5,636 bases of DNA from Candidatus Pacearchaeota archaeon (GCA_023133375.1 JAGLWP010000029.1:1-5636), one strand, 5' to 3'. Positions 1-4,612 are shown, counted from the first letter of the stretch. Notes: a model not told the origin generated them from the letters alone. Program-made: numbers and translations.

Positions 1-428
1 TGGCTCAAGCTGTTTTAGATTGGAATGACAAAAATTTCGGAGAGTTGACTACAAAATACCGTCTTATAACTTTCAAAGAAGCAGCAAAAGCAAAAGTAGA
101 AGGGATAATATTTACTTACGCTTATGCTCCAAAAGTCGATGATACTTTTGTAAAAAAAGTCATTCGGCAAATAAAAACAGATAAGGGAGAAATATATTTT
201 GTGCAAATTCATGCAAAAAAGGAAGAGTTGTTAAATAGAGTTGGAAGTGATTCCAGAAAGGAACTTAAAAAATTAGTAGATAAGTCCGTATTAGAAAAAC
301 AGTTAGACAATCGTGATCAATATGCAAAAATACCCTTTGTTGAAACTTTTTCTGTTGATACCACCCATATTTCTCCAAACAAAGCTGCAAATATGATAAA
401 AGAACATTTTAAACTAGTTTCTAATTAA
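1..428 (+). CDS. P-loop kinase-like (AAA_33/shikimate kinase-like) protein, C-terminal part
   Basis: The reading frame is open from the first full codon at base 3 to the TAA at 426-428, so the gene begins outside the window and 141 residues are visible. A TTG at 45 lies inside the frame and is unlikely to be the start, since the sequence before it (AQAVLDWNDKNFGEL) reads as protein. The visible part resembles the C-terminal half of small P-loop nucleotide or small-molecule kinases: a beta strand in VEGIIFTYAYA, a second in GEIYFVQIHA, then the conserved ELLNRV...SR segment typical of the lid/adenine side, and a terminal DTTHISPNKAANMI motif. The Walker A loop would be upstream and cannot be checked. 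The substrate is unknown. The gene converges on the toxin gene and is not part of its operon. Family assignment is by recognition of the overall pattern; moderate to good confidence. Confidence 0.7.
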   Translation, partial: AQAVLDWNDKNFGELTTKYRLITFKEAAKAKVEGIIFTYAYAPKVDDTFVKKVIRQIKTDKGEIYFVQIHAKKEELLNRVGSDSRKELKKLVDKSVLEKQLDNRDQYAKIPFVETFSVDTTHISPNKAANMIKEHFKLVSN

Positions 429-437
429 AAATAATAA

Positions 438-456
438 CTTCTTTTAAAAAAAGAAG
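438..456. terminator. A/T hairpin just after the kinase-like gene
   Basis: CTTCTTTT (438-445) is followed by AAA and the exact complement AAAAGAAG (449-456): an 8-bp stem with a 3-nt loop, ten bases after the stop codon. It could help end the + strand transcript, but it has only four T in a row, so the role is inferred. The adjacent hairpin at 477-521 is the stronger candidate. Confidence 0.35.
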
Positions 457-473
457 ACAAAAAGAAACTCCCC

Positions 474-530
474 AATTTTCTTTTTGCCCTAAAGAGGTAC
501 TCTTCAAGCAGAAAAAAGAAACAAAAAGCG
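474..530. terminator. Bidirectional T-rich terminator hairpin between convergent genes
   Basis: TTTCTTTTT (477-485) pairs exactly with AAAAAGAAA (513-521); inside it GC (486-487) can pair with GC (508-509), and AAGAG-GTA-CTCTT (492-504) forms a perfect 5-bp hairpin. On the + strand this gives a T-rich run at 476-485 after the kinase-like gene. On the - strand it gives T-rich runs at 530-511 after the toxin gene. Archaeal termination depends mainly on T-rich tracts, so one element could serve both converging genes. The structure is seen directly; the function is inferred. Confidence 0.5.
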
Positions 531-588
531 GGCGAGCAATCTCTTATTTTATGGTCGTCGCTTCTACCTTTCCCCCCTCAAATCCCCT

Positions 589-930
589 TCACTCAAATCC
601 ATGAGGACCAATTTTAATCAGAATCTGCCTTATTTCATTTATTGTTTTTTGCTGAGATTTTTTATCAGACATTCTTACAAACTTCATTAACAAATCAGTA
701 AGTTCTTCTTTAGAAAACACTTTTAATTTATGCCCATCAACAATAAAATAAAATCTAAAATTTTTATATCTCAATTCCTTTATCACAATTCCTGCAACAT
801 TTCCCAAAGGTTTTCCTTTGTGTGGATTTTCCTCTAAAGATTCTAACAAATCCGTAATTTTATGTGATTCGCCTTTAAACTTTTTTTTAATTTCTCTCGC
901 TAAAGAATTTACTATTTCGACCTTGGCCAT
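589..930 (-). CDS. RelE/ParE-family toxin of a type II toxin-antitoxin pair
   Basis: This 113-residue protein has the RelE/ParE layout: an N-terminal helical part (AREIKKKFKG...KITDLLESLEENP), then GKPLGNVAGIVIKELRYKNFRFYFIVDGHKLKVFS, which carries the glycine-rich GKPL turn and the paired beta strands with basic and aromatic residues (ELRYKNFRFYF) of the toxin core. The C-terminal half continues with helices (DLLMKFVRMSDKKSQQKTINEIRQIL), longer than in the smallest RelE toxins and like a subfamily I recall in DPANN archaea. RelE-type toxins usually cleave mRNA at the ribosome, while ParE members poison gyrase; which applies here cannot be decided. The start overlaps the antitoxin's end by 19 nt, so the two are translationally coupled, antitoxin first. 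The last codons (GGA TTT GAG) recur just after the stop in the same frame. Confidence 0.8.
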   Translation of the reverse strand: MAKVEIVNSLAREIKKKFKGESHKITDLLESLEENPHKGKPLGNVAGIVIKELRYKNFRFYFIVDGHKLKVFSKEELTDLLMKFVRMSDKKSQQKTINEIRQILIKIGPHGFE

Positions 931-1166
931 TTTTCCTCTATTTCTTTTTTGAATTCTTCAAGAGAAATGCAATTTTCAGAAGACATCAAAAATTCTCTTA
1001 ATTGCTCTTTAACTGCAAAAGCATAAAGTCTTTTAATAATTGTCTCAAATGTTTCTCCTTTCATTCCAAAAGAACTTATCATATTCTTTGTTTCATGGCT
1101 TAATTGAATTGTGCTTGTCATTCTATACTCACTATAACCACTATAGTTTATAAATTTATCTCTCAT
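912..1166 (-). CDS. Antitoxin partner of the RelE-type toxin (VapB/ribbon-like N-terminus)
   Basis: The protein pairs with the toxin immediately downstream. From residue 16 it reads MTSTIQLSHETKN: a short beta strand followed by SHET and a helix, as in archaeal ribbon-type antitoxins that bind DNA as dimers. It continues with GETFETIIKRLYAFAVKEQL and an acidic, probably toxin-binding C-terminus (SLEEFKKEIEEKW). Two starts are possible. The ATG at 1166 overlaps the AlkD stop by 4 nt (ATGA) and has a strong Shine-Dalgarno (GGGGGAG) just upstream. The ATG at 1121 begins exactly where the family homology begins and lies about 29 nt after a TATA box, fitting leaderless translation from its own promoter. 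The first 15 residues (MRDKFINYSGYSEYR) do not look like part of the family. I give the longer form and consider 912-1121 equally plausible. Confidence 0.72.
   Translation of the reverse strand: MRDKFINYSGYSEYRMTSTIQLSHETKNMISSFGMKGETFETIIKRLYAFAVKEQLREFLMSSENCISLEEFKKEIEEKWPRSK
1121..1160 (-). promoter_or_regulatory. Internal TATA box and 9-bp tandem repeats before the antitoxin core start
   Basis: On the - strand a TTTATAAA box (1154-1147) has purine-rich sequence upstream (GAGATAAA), as expected for an archaeal BRE. The ATG at 1121 lies at about the usual start-site distance. Between the box and this ATG the sequence TATAGTGGT-TATAGTGAG-TATAG repeats with a 9-bp period. Repeats at this place could be an operator through which the antitoxin, alone or with toxin, shuts off its own promoter, as is usual for type II TA systems. 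Sequence seen directly; the role is inferred. Confidence 0.4.
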
Positions 1167-1930
1167 ATCTCCCCCTTCAAATATTTCTTCCTCCTCCCTT
1201 CTTCAAATTTTTCAATAGCATACCTCAACATTGTTCTCGGCATGTTTTTATAATGTTGCTTTAAAAATTCTTTCAAAACCCCAACATCTCTCTTCCCAAC
1301 TTCTCTCAGCATCCACCCAACTGCTTTATGAATTAAGTCATGGTTATCCTTCAAAAGAATTTCTGCAATAGCAAGAGAATCATCAAATTGTTCTCGTTTA
1401 ATAAAAGCAAAAGTAGAAATTATCGCGATTCTCCTTTCCCACAAATTATCAGATTTCGCCAACTCATATAAAATTTCCTTTTTTTTGTCATACAAGAAAT
1501 CACCAACAATTTTATGAGCAGAAACATCAACCAAATCCCAATTATTAATGTTCTTTGTATTAGCCAGATAAAAATCAAAAACTTCTTTGCCCCGACATTC
1601 AGTGCTTTGGGGCCTCGTGAGAGGTTCTTGTGCCCTCCCGGGGTATACACCGAGCGGTGCAATAGTCTTTTTAGATAAATTATACTTGCCAATTAATGTA
1701 AACAAACCAACAAGCCGATGCTCATGAATTTCACTATTTAATAAATCTTGAATCTCATTTAAATTCAAATCATACTTTTTTGCAATCTGTCTTTGAACAG
1801 GAACTTTTATCCCAAGAAAAATATCTCCCTCTCCATATTGTCCCTCACCTGTTTTAAAAAATCTTTGAAGAATTTTCGCTTGCTCTGGATTTGCAAGAGA
1901 TTCAAGTTCAGTTTTTAGTTTTGATAACAT
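1163..1930 (-). CDS. AlkD-like DNA alkylation repair protein with an in-frame GC-rich insertion
   Basis: AlkD-type HEAT-repeat glycosylases remove alkylated bases (3-methyladenine, 7-methylguanine) without flipping them out. Family hallmarks are clear: NNWDLVD (W131 and D135, matching the catalytic Trp109 and Asp113 of Bacillus cereus AlkD), WERRIAI (R166/R167, matching Arg148) and HKAVGWMLREVGKRD (W206, matching Trp187). The protein is 255 residues. Without residues 89-114 it would be about 229, the family's usual size. That segment (TIAPLGVYPGRAQEP...STECRG) interrupts the normally continuous KYNLSKK/KEVFDFYLANT stretch; its DNA is about 60% GC and full of small palindromes, unlike its AT-rich surroundings. 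The active-site residues lie outside the insert, so the enzyme may still work. A TATA box 24 nt upstream of the ATG suggests a leaderless mRNA. The stop overlaps the antitoxin ATG by 4 nt. Confidence 0.88.
   Translation of the reverse strand: MLSKLKTELESLANPEQAKILQRFFKTGEGQYGEGDIFLGIKVPVQRQIAKKYDLNLNEIQDLLNSEIHEHRLVGLFTLIGKYNLSKKTIAPLGVYPGRAQEPLTRPQSTECRGKEVFDFYLANTKNINNWDLVDVSAHKIVGDFLYDKKKEILYELAKSDNLWERRIAIISTFAFIKREQFDDSLAIAEILLKDNHDLIHKAVGWMLREVGKRDVGVLKEFLKQHYKNMPRTMLRYAIEKFEEGRRKKYLKGEI
1589..1660 (-). repeat. GC-rich palindromic element inserted in frame in the AlkD gene
   Basis: This 72-nt stretch (24 codons, about 64% GC) stands out in an AT-rich gene. Its ends form an imperfect terminal inverted repeat (GCCCCG at 1589-1594, CGGTGC at 1655-1660, 5 of 6 matching). 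Inside are successive hairpins: GCCCC/GGGGC (1589-1593 with 1609-1613), CCTC-GTGA-GAGG (1613-1624) and CACCG-AG-CGGTG (1648-1659). The translated product is rich in Pro, Gly and Arg, and its codons (CCC, GGG, AGG, CGG, ACG) are rare nearby. Its length is a multiple of three, with no stop in the gene's frame. By analogy with Rickettsia palindromic elements it may be a small mobile repeat tolerated inside proteins; a structured RNA or spliced segment is the alternative. No second copy is seen in this window. Confidence 0.55.
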
Positions 1931-1950
1931 AATCAGATTAAATGGATTAG

Positions 1951-1964
1951 TTTTAAAAATTGTT
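1951..1964 (-). promoter_or_regulatory. TATA-box promoter of the AlkD-antitoxin-toxin unit
   Basis: On the - strand TTTTAAAA (1958-1951) is preceded by purine-rich GAAACAA, a plausible BRE. Twenty bases separate the box from the AlkD ATG at 1930, which puts the expected transcription start at or next to the ATG. No Shine-Dalgarno precedes this ATG, which fits a leaderless transcript. Confidence 0.5.
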
Positions 1965-2028
1965 TCACTCGAGATAAATATTAGTTAATAAAGAAATTTG
2001 GCATCTATTGTTGTAATGGTTTAAATAA

Positions 2029-2142
2029 TCAATTATCAAGAAGTTTCACATTAATAGAATTCTTACGAAGAGCCTTGATGAAATCTGGCTCTAAGTCATT
2101 AATTCGACGACGAACTCGTTCAATTATTTCGCCAAAGCCTTT
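2029..2142 (-). pseudogene. Coding-like fragment without a start codon, after L31e
   Basis: One - strand frame stays open for 37 codons, from just after a TAG at 2145-2143 to a TGA at 2031-2029. It reads like real protein: GFGEIIERVRRRINDLEPDF followed by IKALRKNSINVKLLDN, an amphipathic helix, a DLEPDF turn and a beta-like NVKLLD ending. It has no ATG, GTG or TTG near its beginning, and it overlaps the last codons of L31e in another frame. Its arginines use CGA/CGT rather than the AGA common nearby. It may be the C-terminal remnant of a lost gene, or chance. I do not recognise the family. In archaea eIF6 often follows L31e, but this fragment does not resemble eIF6. Confidence 0.25.
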
Positions 2143-2714
2143 CTAACTTGATGCTTCTGTTGAGTCATTTTGCCAGCAGTTTTTGTGGCATGTTTTGTCT
2201 GTTTTGCCGCAGCTTTTTCAATTTCCTTGCCTGCTTCAACAACCGCAGATTTTTTCTCCTTTTCTTCTTCTTTCTTCTCCTCTTCTTCTCCTTTTTCCAC
2301 AATAGGCTTTTCCATAACCTCTTTAGATTTCGCCATCTTTGTTTTCTTTCCCTCTAATATCTCCTTAGCTTTCTTCAACATTTTCTCTTCTCTTGCTTTC
2401 TTAAACTTTAGTTTATCAGGCATCTCAGCTAATTCTACTCTAACAATTTCTCCTTCTTTCACAGCTTTAACTTTAATTTTATGAGGGGGCTTTCTTATTC
2501 CCCTGAACCATAAGAATTCATTTAAATATCTGTCAATTTTAATCTTATTCAAATTTCTATCTCTAATTTTCATATGCCTCGCTAAAAATTCTTTGATTGT
2601 TTTAACCGCCTTGTTTGTTTTCTTATACCTCGGCACAACCCTCACTTTTTCTCTTAAAGGAATTACATATTCTCTTTCAAGTTTTTCTATTTTAGTTTCA
2701 GTTTTTTTAGCCAT
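2124..2714 (-). CDS. rpl31e: Large-subunit ribosomal protein L31e (eL31) with long charged C-terminal tail
   Basis: eL31 lies beside the peptide exit tunnel and contributes to the docking site for nascent-chain factors. The core (about residues 10-100) carries the family signature: EREYVIPLREKVRVVPRYKK, then KAVKTIKEFLARHMKI, then the NKIKIDRYLNEFLWFRGIRKPPHKIKVKA block. Archaeal eL31 is usually about 85-95 residues; this one has 196. Residues 101-196 form a Lys/Glu/Ala-rich, low-complexity tail with an acidic cluster (KGEEEEKKEEEKE) followed by a basic Ala/Lys/Gln/Thr-rich end, probably disordered or helical and exposed near the exit tunnel. The ATG lies 6 nt after the L39e stop, so the genes are co-transcribed. 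The T-rich complement of the tail produces spurious open frames on the other strand. Confidence 0.93.
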   Translation of the reverse strand: MAKKTETKIEKLEREYVIPLREKVRVVPRYKKTNKAVKTIKEFLARHMKIRDRNLNKIKIDRYLNEFLWFRGIRKPPHKIKVKAVKEGEIVRVELAEMPDKLKFKKAREEKMLKKAKEILEGKKTKMAKSKEVMEKPIVEKGEEEEKKEEEKEKKSAVVEAGKEIEKAAAKQTKHATKTAGKMTQQKHQVRKALAK

Positions 2715-2720
2715 TTTTTA

Positions 2721-2924
2721 TTATCCAAAATGCGACTTCTTTTGCCGTCGCGGTTTAATATGAAGTTTAGTTCTTCTCCAGCTTCTTCTATGTCTTGTAA
2801 TTGCAGACGGATGAACTCTCTTGCCCATACCATATTTTTTCAAAACAACCCAAACAGGAGCCCACTTAGTTTTCCTTCCTGCCTTTGCAAGTTTTGTCTT
2901 TTTTTCAGGATTTTTTATTCCCAT
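2721..2924 (-). CDS. rpl39e: Large-subunit ribosomal protein L39e (eL39), enlarged
   Basis: eL39 is a tiny basic protein lining the peptide exit tunnel, normally about 50 residues. The family pattern is plain: KKTKLAKAGRKTKWAPVWVVLKK, then R.HP, then RHRRSWRRTKLHI. This copy has 67 residues. The extra length comes from a few residues between HP and RHRRSWRR (SAIT) and from an eleven-residue basic tail after KLHI (KPRRQKKSHFG). The ATG follows the S19e TAA after one base, and the Shine-Dalgarno GGAGGGTG lies inside the end of the S19e gene (2941-2934), so translation is coupled. In many archaea eL39 sits with eL31 and S19e, as here. Confidence 0.92.
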   Translation of the reverse strand: MGIKNPEKKTKLAKAGRKTKWAPVWVVLKKYGMGKRVHPSAITRHRRSWRRTKLHIKPRRQKKSHFG

Positions 2925-2925
2925 T

Positions 2926-3351
2926 TTATTTCACACCCTCCAAAAATTCTTTTCCTTTCTGGGTAATCATCCTCCCAGGTTTTTGACTTCTAACTCCTTT
3001 GTTTGGTTTGATAATTTCAGTAAATCCAGCAGTGTCAGATTGTTGCAAAATCGTTCTGATAATTTTCCCTCCAGCTTTCATAAATTTTTCAGGAGCATAA
3101 CCACGATTCTTTTTACTTCCATATTTTGTTCTAAGTCTATTTACCCCAAGAAACTTTCTTTTGTAAACTTGTCTTAAAATACTCGCCGCCCTTTTATACC
3201 AAAAGTTTTCATCATCAATTGGCCTTTCTTTACTTGCAGAAGATTTCACAAAAGCCACCCATTCTGGTTGCTTGAATTCAGGAACATTCTTCAAAGCTTC
3301 AGCTAACTTCAAATTATATTCTCCTGCATCTAATTCATATATTGGATTCAT
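2926..3351 (-). CDS. rps19e: Small-subunit ribosomal protein S19e (eS19)
   Basis: eS19 is a winged-helix protein of the 30S head, found in archaea and eukaryotes and linked in eukaryotes to late small-subunit maturation. The 141-residue length is normal. Visible signatures are KERPIDDENFWYKRAASILRQVY (residues 41-63), the GVNRLRTKYG block (69-78), RGYAPEKFMKAGGKIIRTILQQ (83-104), and the C-terminal RMITQKGKEFLEG end. The ATG at 3351 has the Shine-Dalgarno GGAAGGT five bases upstream. A short ATG-ACA-TGA lies between that site and the start, probably without importance. It is the first gene of the S19e-L39e-L31e operon. In many archaea a PDCD5-like gene lies between S19e and L39e; here there is none. 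Confidence 0.96.
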   Translation of the reverse strand: MNPIYELDAGEYNLKLAEALKNVPEFKQPEWVAFVKSSASKERPIDDENFWYKRAASILRQVYKRKFLGVNRLRTKYGSKKNRGYAPEKFMKAGGKIIRTILQQSDTAGFTEIIKPNKGVRSQKPGRMITQKGKEFLEGVK

Positions 3352-3387
3352 GTCATACCTTCCGGCATTAGATTGGCAAAGCCATTT

Positions 3388-3420
3388 AACTAAAATTAGT
3401 TGATAAAATAGGTTTATAAA
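3388..3420 (-). promoter_or_regulatory. Promoter of the S19e-L39e-L31e operon
   Basis: On the - strand a consensus archaeal TATA box, TTTATAAA (3420-3413), predicts a start about 25 nt downstream, near 3391, giving a leader of roughly 40 nt before the S19e ATG. A perfect inverted repeat, AACTAA-AA-TTAGTT (3388-3401), covers the expected start point and could be an operator, though short AT palindromes arise by chance. The box itself is palindromic, so direction is judged from the gene it precedes. Confidence 0.5.
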
Positions 3421-3436
3421 ATTATGTTTTGGATTT

Positions 3437-3563
3437 CGTTCGCGTTGCTCACAATTGTCTAGCTCAAAACTGACTTCGTCGAGTTTTTCGCTTATTAGAA
3501 TTATTAAGACGAAAATTCTGGTGAAGCCGAATTTGAGTTATTAATCTGCGAACATCGTGAGCA
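3437..3563. repeat. 127-nt imperfect inverted repeat (long hairpin) after the yhbY gene
   Basis: The two halves pair along almost their whole length. At the tip TTTTCGCTTA (3485-3494) pairs with TAAGACGAAAA (3505-3515) with a single bulged base and a 10-nt loop. Further out CTTC (3473-3476) pairs with GAAG (3523-3526), CTCAAA (3463-3468) with TTTGAG (3533-3538), and the GCGTTGCTCACAA region (3442-3454) with the CTGCGAACATCGTGAG region (3546-3561). Many mismatches are A-C or G-T, as expected for an arm pair that has drifted or an RNA fold kept by wobble pairs. It lies between the last gene of the RuBisCO unit and the S19e promoter. It may be a structured 3' end, a small RNA, or a decayed mobile palindrome. 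A 36-codon GTG frame (3464-3574) runs through it but is not convincing. Confidence 0.45.
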
Positions 3564-3570
3564 GGATTTT

Positions 3571-3816
3571 TCACTTCCTAGCCTTCCGCCACTTCTTAAA
3601 GAAAATCGTAAACCCAACAACTTTTGCAGTATAATTTTTTCCCAACTTCTCAAGAATTTCTTCTGAATATTTTTTCACTTTACTTTTATCATGCCCTGCG
3701 CTTTTCAAAACAGAAACCCGAACATTTTTATTCTTGTCAAAATGATGCTTCAGCGTCCCAATAAAATTCTCAGTTATTCCCTGCTTCCCTAATTGCATGT
3801 GTCCTATTTTTTCCAT
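3571..3816 (-). CDS. YhbY-type CRM-domain RNA-binding protein
   Basis: The 81-residue protein is a single CRM (CRS1-YhbY) domain, which binds structured RNA; bacterial YhbY associates with pre-50S ribosomal particles. The sequence shows the expected LGKQGITENFIGTLKHHFDKN segment (the family's GK.G.T...I..I motif, the GxxG-like RNA-binding loop), then the strand NVRVSVLKSA, the helix KKYSEEILEKLG and the strand TAKVVGFTIFFKKW. The start at 3816 overlaps the NFACT-R stop by 13 nt; an internal ATG at 3798, beginning MQLGKQG, is an alternative that would remove the overlap. It is the last gene of the RuBisCO-led unit. Pairing with a stand-alone NFACT-R protein suggests a shared ribosome- or tRNA-related job, which is inference. 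Confidence 0.85.
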   Translation of the reverse strand: MEKIGHMQLGKQGITENFIGTLKHHFDKNKNVRVSVLKSAGHDKSKVKKYSEEILEKLGKNYTAKVVGFTIFFKKWRKARK

Positions 3817-4172
3817 TTTTCTATATCCCTTTTCTTTACTTTAATCACTTTGAATTTCTTAACGCCAAAAGTTCCCAACTTCATTCCTTTTCTTTTGTAA
3901 ACATTTTTTCCAGTAAAAACATGAACCCTAACATCAGATTTATTATCTCGCCAGTCTTGGCTTTTCGATGCACAATAAGTCCCGCTTAATTTAATATCTT
4001 TCTTAGAAGCATCTAAATTTTCAATTACACAAAAAGGGCTTCCAGGAGCAGCCGTATGCAATATCACATTTTCCTTTCCCTTGAATTGTTTGATAAGTTC
4101 TTCATTACTCTTAGCATCCTTGCCAGCTAAAACTTTTTTCCCAGAACTTGTTTCAAATTCTCTGAATTTCAT
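3804..4172 (-). CDS. Stand-alone NFACT-R (DUF814) RNA-binding domain protein
   Basis: The NFACT-R domain forms the RNA-binding part of NEMF/Rqc2/RqcH ribosome quality-control proteins and also occurs alone in archaea. Visible features are GKKVLAGKDAKSNEELIKQF (start of the domain), ILHTAAPGSPFCVI (matching the family's H-A-x-G-x-P-G-S-H core, with Pro-Phe where many members have His), YCASKSQDWRD and the KSDVRVHVFTGKNVYKRKGM strand pair with a basic patch. No NFACT-N or helical parts are present. I chose the ATG at 4172, which overlaps the Nudix stop by 4 nt (ATGA); an earlier ATG at 4205 would add eleven residues (MFKDGRWMVEK) and overlap by 37 nt, and the family homology starts only at MKFREFETSSGKK. 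The protein has 122 residues. Confidence 0.85.
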   Translation of the reverse strand: MKFREFETSSGKKVLAGKDAKSNEELIKQFKGKENVILHTAAPGSPFCVIENLDASKKDIKLSGTYCASKSQDWRDNKSDVRVHVFTGKNVYKRKGMKLGTFGVKKFKVIKVKKRDIEKWKK

Positions 4173-4612
4173 TTTCTCAACCATCCATCGACCATCTTTA
4201 AACATTTCTTTTGATTAGGCCATTTTAATTTTTTCATAGCTCCATTAAACTTTACCCATTTGTAATCAGAATGTTCTACTTTGTCTATTTTTACTTTTCC
4301 CTTTCCTATTTTAACAGCATATAATGAAAAACTCTGCCCAATAATACCTGGTCTATCTTTTAGTTTTCTGTCATATTTAAATTTTCCAGAAAAATTAAAT
4401 TTTTTTATTTTAATAGGAGTTAAACCTGTCTCTTCTTTTATTTCTCTTTTAATTGCTCTCCTTTTTGTTTCAAAAAAATTAATCCCTCCCTTTGGAAATT
4501 CCCAGCCTATCCAATGAAGTTTTCTTTTTAGAAGCAGATATTTTATATTGCCTGAATCATCAATTGAGTAAACAACAATAAAAACAGATTTTCTATATAT
4601 CATTTTATTCAT
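4169..4612 (-). CDS. Nudix hydrolase (Ap4A hydrolase-like)
   Basis: A complete Nudix box, G-x5-E-x7-R-E-U-x-E-E-x-G-U, is present at residues 42-64 (G42, E48, R56-E57-I58, E60-E61, G63-L64), so the metal-binding glutamates are intact. The preceding WIGWEFPKGG matches the W-x-FPKG entry seen in diadenosine tetraphosphate hydrolases and other MutT-like enzymes, and the C-terminal half carries LYAVKIGKGKVKI...HSDYKWV, typical of the fold. Nudix enzymes cut nucleoside diphosphates linked to another group; an Ap4A-type activity would give AMP plus ATP. The exact substrate cannot be read from sequence. The 147-residue length is normal. The start overlaps the membrane-protein gene's end by 8 nt (an ATG at 4603 is an alternative), and the end overlaps the NFACT-R start by 4 nt. 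Confidence 0.92.
   Translation of the reverse strand: MNKMIYRKSVFIVVYSIDDSGNIKYLLLKRKLHWIGWEFPKGGINFFETKRRAIKREIKEETGLTPIKIKKFNFSGKFKYDRKLKDRPGIIGQSFSLYAVKIGKGKVKIDKVEHSDYKWVKFNGAMKKLKWPNQKKCLKMVDGWLRK

Noticed and set aside
1589..1660. The GC-rich island as a possible tRNA gene.
   Set aside because: A GAGGTTCTTGTGCCCTC stretch recalls a T-arm, but no acceptor stem, anticodon arm or D-arm can be laid out around it in either direction.
1420..1692. A 90-codon - strand frame crossing the GC-rich insert of AlkD in another frame.
   Set aside because: It overlaps AlkD, which has clear catalytic motifs in its own frame, and its product shows no family pattern.
2060..2110. A possible C/D box guide RNA with a C-box-like TTGATGA near 2075 and the AGAGCC/GGCTCT stem around it.
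   Set aside because: No CTGA D box lies at a suitable distance, and the stem arrangement does not fit a C/D RNA.
2148..2484. Two overlapping + strand open frames rich in Phe, Leu and Ser.
   Set aside because: They are the complement of the Lys/Glu-rich L31e tail; such phenylalanine/serine-rich shadows are typical of AAG/GAA-rich genes.
3464..3574. A 36-codon - strand frame starting with GTG that overlaps the yhbY stop by 4 nt (GTGA).
   Set aside because: The overlap is suggestive, but the product (KNPAHDVRRLITQIRLHQNF and a basic, Asn-rich end) has no recognisable pattern and the whole stretch is explained by the long hairpin, so chance is more likely.
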